From NCBI RefSeq assembly GCF_035581345.1, contig NZ_CP141608.1:5486501-5550500 (forward strand): a DNA stretch of 64,000 nucleotides. Direction: 5' to 3'. Positions 60,733-64,000 of the stretch are shown piece after piece. The stretch is from Pseudomonas sp. JQ170C (GTDB taxonomy: Bacteria > Pseudomonadota > Gammaproteobacteria > Pseudomonadales > Pseudomonadaceae). The notes beneath the pieces are model-generated. The model made no database searches, was not told the DNA's origin, and saw only the letters and a program-made list of their open reading frames with translations. Each line of letters opens with the position of its first letter. Positions within the stretch are counted from its first letter, which is position 1. The position numbers and the translations under genes were made by a program.

Positions 60733-60760
60733 CCCCGTCACTTTGGCGGGGCTTTTTTTT
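60733..60760 (+). terminator. Intrinsic terminator of aceEF
   Basis: CCCCGTC pairs with GGCGGGG (60733-60739 with 60745-60751, one G-T pair) and is followed by eight T. Confidence 0.88.
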
Positions 60761-60785
60761 GCCTGGAATACACCCATCCCACCCC

Positions 60786-60856
60786 GTAGGAGCAGGCTTG
60801 CCCCGCGATGCGGTGTGTCTGTTGGATAGCGATCGCGGGGCAAGCCCGCTCCTACA
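60786..60856 (+). repeat. REP pair between aceF and dipA
   Basis: Opposed REP copies at 60786-60810 and 60832-60856 with a 21-base spacer. They fill the middle of the 303-base aceF-dipA gap. The other contents are the two hairpins after aceF and about 110 bases before dipA with no obvious element. Confidence 0.94.
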
Positions 60857-60966
60857 GTATTCCGGCGCGCTGCCGACACACTGGTATTGCTTGCTAGCCT
60901 CAAGCTCATCATGCAACCTTGCCCGTGCGCTACCTGCGCGAACAGTCTTCTTGAAGCGAGCTCTCG

Positions 60967-63660
60967 ATGAAAAGCCAACCCGATGCCGCCAGCCGTATGG
61001 CGGCCGAGGTAGTGACGCAACTGCCAGTGCCCTCGCGGCTCGGCATGCTGCGTTTCGAGCGGCTGAACGAAGCCAGCTGGGCCCTGCTTTACCTTGATCC
61101 CGCCTGCGAGCGTCAGTTCGGCGTGGCGGCGGTCGATCTCTGCGCCCTGGTCGGCTCGCCCTACGCCAGCCTGATGGAGCCCGAGGCGCGCTACAAACTG
61201 CACGACGACATCCAGCTGCAACTGGGCCAGCGCCCCAGCTACCTGGTGCGCTACACCTTGCACACCGCGCAAGGGCCGCTGCACCTGCTGGAGCTGGGTG
61301 AAGCCTATAAACAGCACAACCGCCAGCTGCTGCGCGGCTACCTGATGGTGATCGACACCCAGCCAGGCGACGCCCCGGACCTGAGCGCCGCCGACCTTGA
61401 GACCCGCAACAACCGTTTGCAGATCGCCCTGCAGCTCAACCAGCGCGCCCAGCAGGAGCAACTGGAACACCTTGAGCGGGTAAGCGCCCAGCAGGAGCTG
61501 ATCCTGCACCTGGCGCGCCACCGCTACACCGCCAGCAACTCCCTGCTCGAAGCCGCCGAGCTGATCACTCGCAGCGCCTGCGAGATCTACAGCATCGACT
61601 GCGCCAGCATCTGGCACCTCGAAGGCCAGCGCCTGGAGCCGATTTCCGCGTACTACCGCGAAACCCAGCAATACACCCTGCCCGAACCCATCGACGTAGG
61701 GCGCTTTCCCGACTACCTCGACGCCCTGCACACCAGCCGCGCCATCGACGCCCATAACGCCAGCCACGACCCGCGCACCCGCGAGATGGCCGAGAGCCTG
61801 CGCCCGCGCGATATCAACGCCATGCTCGATGCCAGCATCCGCATCGATGGCCAGGTGGTTGGCGTGCTGTGCCTGGAACACACCGGCTCGCCCCGGGCCT
61901 GGCAGTCGGACGAGATCGCCTTTGCCGGTGAGCTGGCCGACCAGTTTGCCCAGGTCATCAACAACCACAACCGCCGCACCGCCACCAGCGCCCTGCACCT
62001 GTTCCAGCGGGCGGTAGAGCAAAGCGCCAACGCCTTCCTGCTGGTCAACCGCGATGGCGTGGTCGAGTACGTCAACCCAAGCTTCACCGCCATCACCCAG
62101 TACAGCACCGACGAGGTCCACGGCCAGCGGCTCTCGGAACTGCCAGCCCTGGAGAACCTCAGCGAACTGCTGTTCGACGCACCGTCGAGCCTGGCCATCG
62201 GCAACAGCTGGCAAGGCGAATTCAAGAGCCGGCGCAAGAACCTTGAGCCCTACTGGGGCCAATTGTCGATTTCCAAGGTCTACGGCGACAACCGCGAACT
62301 GACCCACTACATCGGCATCTACGAAGACATCACCCAGAGCAAACTGGCCCAGCAGCGCATCGAGCGCCTGGCCTACACCGACAACCTCACCAGCCTTGGC
62401 AACCGCCCCGCGTTCATCCGCAACCTCGATGAGCGCTTCGCTCGTGACAGCGACAGCCCCATCAGCCTGTTGCTGGTGGACATCGACAATTTCAAGCGGA
62501 TCAACGACAGCCTCGGCCACCAGACGGGCGACAAACTGCTGATCAGCCTGGCCCGCCGCCTGCGCAACAGCCTCAGCGCCGGTGGCAGCCTGGCGCGCTT
62601 TGCCAGCAACGAATTTGCCGTGTTGCTCGAAGACACCGACCTGGACATCGGCCAGCAGGTCGCCCAGCAACTGCTGCGCACCCTCGACAAACCCATGTTC
62701 GTCGACAATCAATTGATCAACGTCACCGCGTCCGTGGGCCTGGCCTGTGCGCCCCTGCATGGCCGCGACCCGCAGACCCTGATGAAAAACGCAGGCCTGG
62801 CCCTGCACAAGGCCAAGGCCAACGGCAAACATCAGGTCCAGGTATTTACCGAGGCCTTGAACGCCGAAGCCAGCTACAAGCTGTTCGTCGAGAACAACCT
62901 GCGCCGGGCCCTGACCCAGAACGAGCTGGACGTGTTCTACCAGCCCAAGTTGTGCCTGCGCAGCGGCCGCTTGCTGGGCCTGGAGGCGCTGCTGCGCTGG
63001 AACCACCCGGAGAAGGGCATGATCCGCCCCGACCAGTTCATCAGCGTGGCCGAAGAAACCGGCCTGATCATCCCGATCGGCAAATGGATCGCCCGCCAGG
63101 CCTGCCGCATGAGCCAGCGCCTGTGCAGCGAGGGCCTGGGCAACCTGCAAGTGGCAATCAACCTCTCGCCCAAGCAGTTCTCCGACCCGGACCTGGTGGC
63201 CTCGATCGCCAACATCCTCAAGGAAGAAGCCCTGCCGCCGCACCTGCTGGAGCTGGAGCTCACCGAAGGCCTGCTGCTCGAAGCCACCGAAGACACCCAC
63301 CGCCAGCTCGACCAGCTCAAGCAACTGGGCCTGACCCTGGCCATGGACGACTTCGGCACCGGCTATTCCTCGCTCAGCTACCTGAAGAAGTTTCCGATCG
63401 ACATCATCAAGATCGACCGCAGCTTCATCCATGAAATCCCGGACAACCAGGACGACATGGAGATCACCTCGGCGGTGGTGGCCATGGCTCACAACCTCAA
63501 GCTCAAGGTGGTCGCCGAAGGCATCGAGACAGCCGAGCAGCTGGCGTTCCTGCGGCGCCACCGCTGCGATGTGGGCCAGGGTTATCTGTTCGACAAGCCC
63601 ATTGCGGGCAGCGAGCTGGTCGAGAAACTCAAGCGCTATCCGCGTGGCCCCAGCGCCTGA
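60967..63660 (+). CDS. dipA: c-di-GMP phosphodiesterase DipA-like, with degenerate GGDEF and intact EAL (897 aa)
   Basis: N-terminal PAS-like region (about 25-130), GAF domain (about 175-335, with the SIDCASIWHLEG core), PAS (about 345-450), then GGDEF and EAL domains. The GGDEF loop reads ASNEF (546-550), so cyclase activity is unlikely; the domain may bind GTP as a regulator. The EAL motif is intact (Glu673, EALLRW), with NLSPKQF, ELTEG, MDDFGTGYSS and VVAEGIET, as needed for phosphodiesterase activity. Size, domain order and place beside msrA match PA5017 DipA, which lowers c-di-GMP during biofilm dispersion. Confidence 0.9.
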   Translation: MKSQPDAASRMAAEVVTQLPVPSRLGMLRFERLNEASWALLYLDPACERQFGVAAVDLCALVGSPYASLMEPEARYKLHDDIQLQLGQRPSYLVRYTLHTAQGPLHLLELGEAYKQHNRQLLRGYLMVIDTQPGDAPDLSAADLETRNNRLQIALQLNQRAQQEQLEHLERVSAQQELILHLARHRYTASNSLLEAAELITRSACEIYSIDCASIWHLEGQRLEPISAYYRETQQYTLPEPIDVGRFPDYLDALHTSRAIDAHNASHDPRTREMAESLRPRDINAMLDASIRIDGQVVGVLCLEHTGSPRAWQSDEIAFAGELADQFAQVINNHNRRTATSALHLFQRAVEQSANAFLLVNRDGVVEYVNPSFTAITQYSTDEVHGQRLSELPALENLSELLFDAPSSLAIGNSWQGEFKSRRKNLEPYWGQLSISKVYGDNRELTHYIGIYEDITQSKLAQQRIERLAYTDNLTSLGNRPAFIRNLDERFARDSDSPISLLLVDIDNFKRINDSLGHQTGDKLLISLARRLRNSLSAGGSLARFASNEFAVLLEDTDLDIGQQVAQQLLRTLDKPMFVDNQLINVTASVGLACAPLHGRDPQTLMKNAGLALHKAKANGKHQVQVFTEALNAEASYKLFVENNLRRALTQNELDVFYQPKLCLRSGRLLGLEALLRWNHPEKGMIRPDQFISVAEETGLIIPIGKWIARQACRMSQRLCSEGLGNLQVAINLSPKQFSDPDLVASIANILKEEALPPHLLELELTEGLLLEATEDTHRQLDQLKQLGLTLAMDDFGTGYSSLSYLKKFPIDIIKIDRSFIHEIPDNQDDMEITSAVVAMAHNLKLKVVAEGIETAEQLAFLRRHRCDVGQGYLFDKPIAGSELVEKLKRYPRGPSA

Positions 63661-63703
63661 CAGCGGCGTAACAGTCGGGCAATATAGGGTCCATTCGCGA
63701 CCC

Positions 63704-63728
63704 ATCGCGGGGCAAGCCCGCTCCTGCA
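63704..63728 (+). repeat. Single REP element between dipA and msrA
   Basis: One copy with an almost consensus core and a modified tail (CTCCTGCA). No opposed partner is visible. Confidence 0.85.
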
Positions 63729-63761
63729 CCGGCGATGGGCAACACTAAAAGAGGAACAGCT

Positions 63762-64000
63762 ATGGTCCTGCGCTCGGAAATCCTGGTGAACAAAAACGTC
63801 CTGCCTACCGCCGAACAGGCATTGCCTGGCCGCGAAACCCCAATGACCCTGCCCGAGAAGCACTACGTGTTCAAAGACACGCCGCTGCTGGGCCCGTTCT
63901 TCGAGAACGTCGACTTTGCCATCTTCGGCCTGGGCTGCTTCTGGGGCGCCGAACGACGCTTCTGGCAGCGTGAAGGCGTGGTCAGCACCGTGGTCGGCTA
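63762..64000 (+). CDS. msrA: Peptide methionine sulfoxide reductase MsrA, 3' end beyond the window
   Basis: The start is the ATG at 63762 with GAGGAACAG upstream. The visible 79 residues include the N-terminal extension typical of pseudomonad MsrA ([12 protein letters not shown]), then the catalytic motif [14 protein letters not shown] with active-site Cys59. MsrA reduces the S form of methionine sulfoxide. The rest of the gene is cut off by the right edge. Confidence 0.95.
   Translation, partial: MVLRSEILVNKNVLPTAEQALPGRETPMTLPEKHYVFKDTPLLGPFFENVDFAIFGLGCFWGAERRFWQREGVVSTVVG

Noticed and set aside
58969..63729. A 1586-codon open frame on the minus strand opposite aceF and dipA
   Set aside because: It is the antisense of GC-rich genes; its Gly/Ala/Val-rich composition follows aceF linkers and codon third-position bias, and aceF and dipA carry full motifs on the plus strand.
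1..64000. CRISPR arrays, prophage, insertion sequences or toxin-antitoxin pairs
   Set aside because: No regularly spaced repeats, transposase or integrase motifs, or paired small toxin genes were seen on either strand; the only repeated family is REP.

Overview
The window is about 64 kb of high-GC chromosome from a fluorescent Pseudomonas of the P. putida group. Three things point there: neighbouring genes follow the order I recall for P. putida KT2440 and partly P. aeruginosa (davBA, pqqFABCDE, bioBFHCD, glcB, waaFCGP, glnE, aceEF, dipA, msrA); about eleven loci carry the P. putida-type REP sequence with a GCGGGCTTGCCCCGC core; and codon use is uniformly GC-rich. I see no insertion sequence, prophage, integron or CRISPR array. 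This is mostly core genome, so the novelty is in regulatory DNA and small or odd proteins.

Layout. 1-2.7 kb: a CAT-anticodon tRNA cut by the left edge, a small membrane protein, two divergent sugar-transfer-like genes and an AraC regulator. 2.8-6.9 kb: a panB paralogue, then an Lrp-type regulator with davB-davA (lysine to 5-aminovalerate). 6.9-14.6 kb: PQQ cofactor synthesis, pqqF, the 23-residue precursor pqqA, pqqBCDE and a linked S9 peptidase. 14.6-23.4 kb: a Pmp3/YqaE peptide, a class III aminotransferase with divergent LysR regulator, two paralogous acyl-CoA dehydrogenases flanking a membrane diguanylate cyclase, and a tiny protein resembling a flagellar rod subunit. 23.5-28 kb: the tightly coupled biotin operon bioBFHCD, divergent from comF, with a BirA-type operator inside the start of comF. 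28.8-34.4 kb: modE, a PhoX-type phosphatase behind a PHO-box-like repeat, srkA, rarD and a GcvR-like ACT protein.

34.8-45.8 kb: glcB, an orphan receiver protein, a cNMP/CBS/nucleotidyltransferase protein coupled to a DnaQ-like exonuclease, then an ECF sigma-FecR-TonB receptor-PepSY iron-uptake module that ends in an overlooked 57-residue membrane peptide. 45.9-52.9 kb (minus strand): a seven-gene inner-core LPS operon, waaF-waaC-waaG-waaP-wapP-wapQ plus a tandem kinase, holding five kinase-like modules. 53-64 kb: glnE, aceEF, the c-di-GMP phosphodiesterase gene dipA, and the start of msrA.

The most useful non-coding observations are a BirA operator overlapping the bioB -35 box, two GTAGT-N3-ACTAC operators 52 bp apart upstream of aceE, tandem PsrA-type boxes upstream of one acyl-CoA dehydrogenase, a PHO box upstream of phoX, a palindrome upstream of glcB, and a pair of exact DnaA boxes between rarD and gcvR. 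Gene identities rest on motifs and synteny read by eye; no database search was run.
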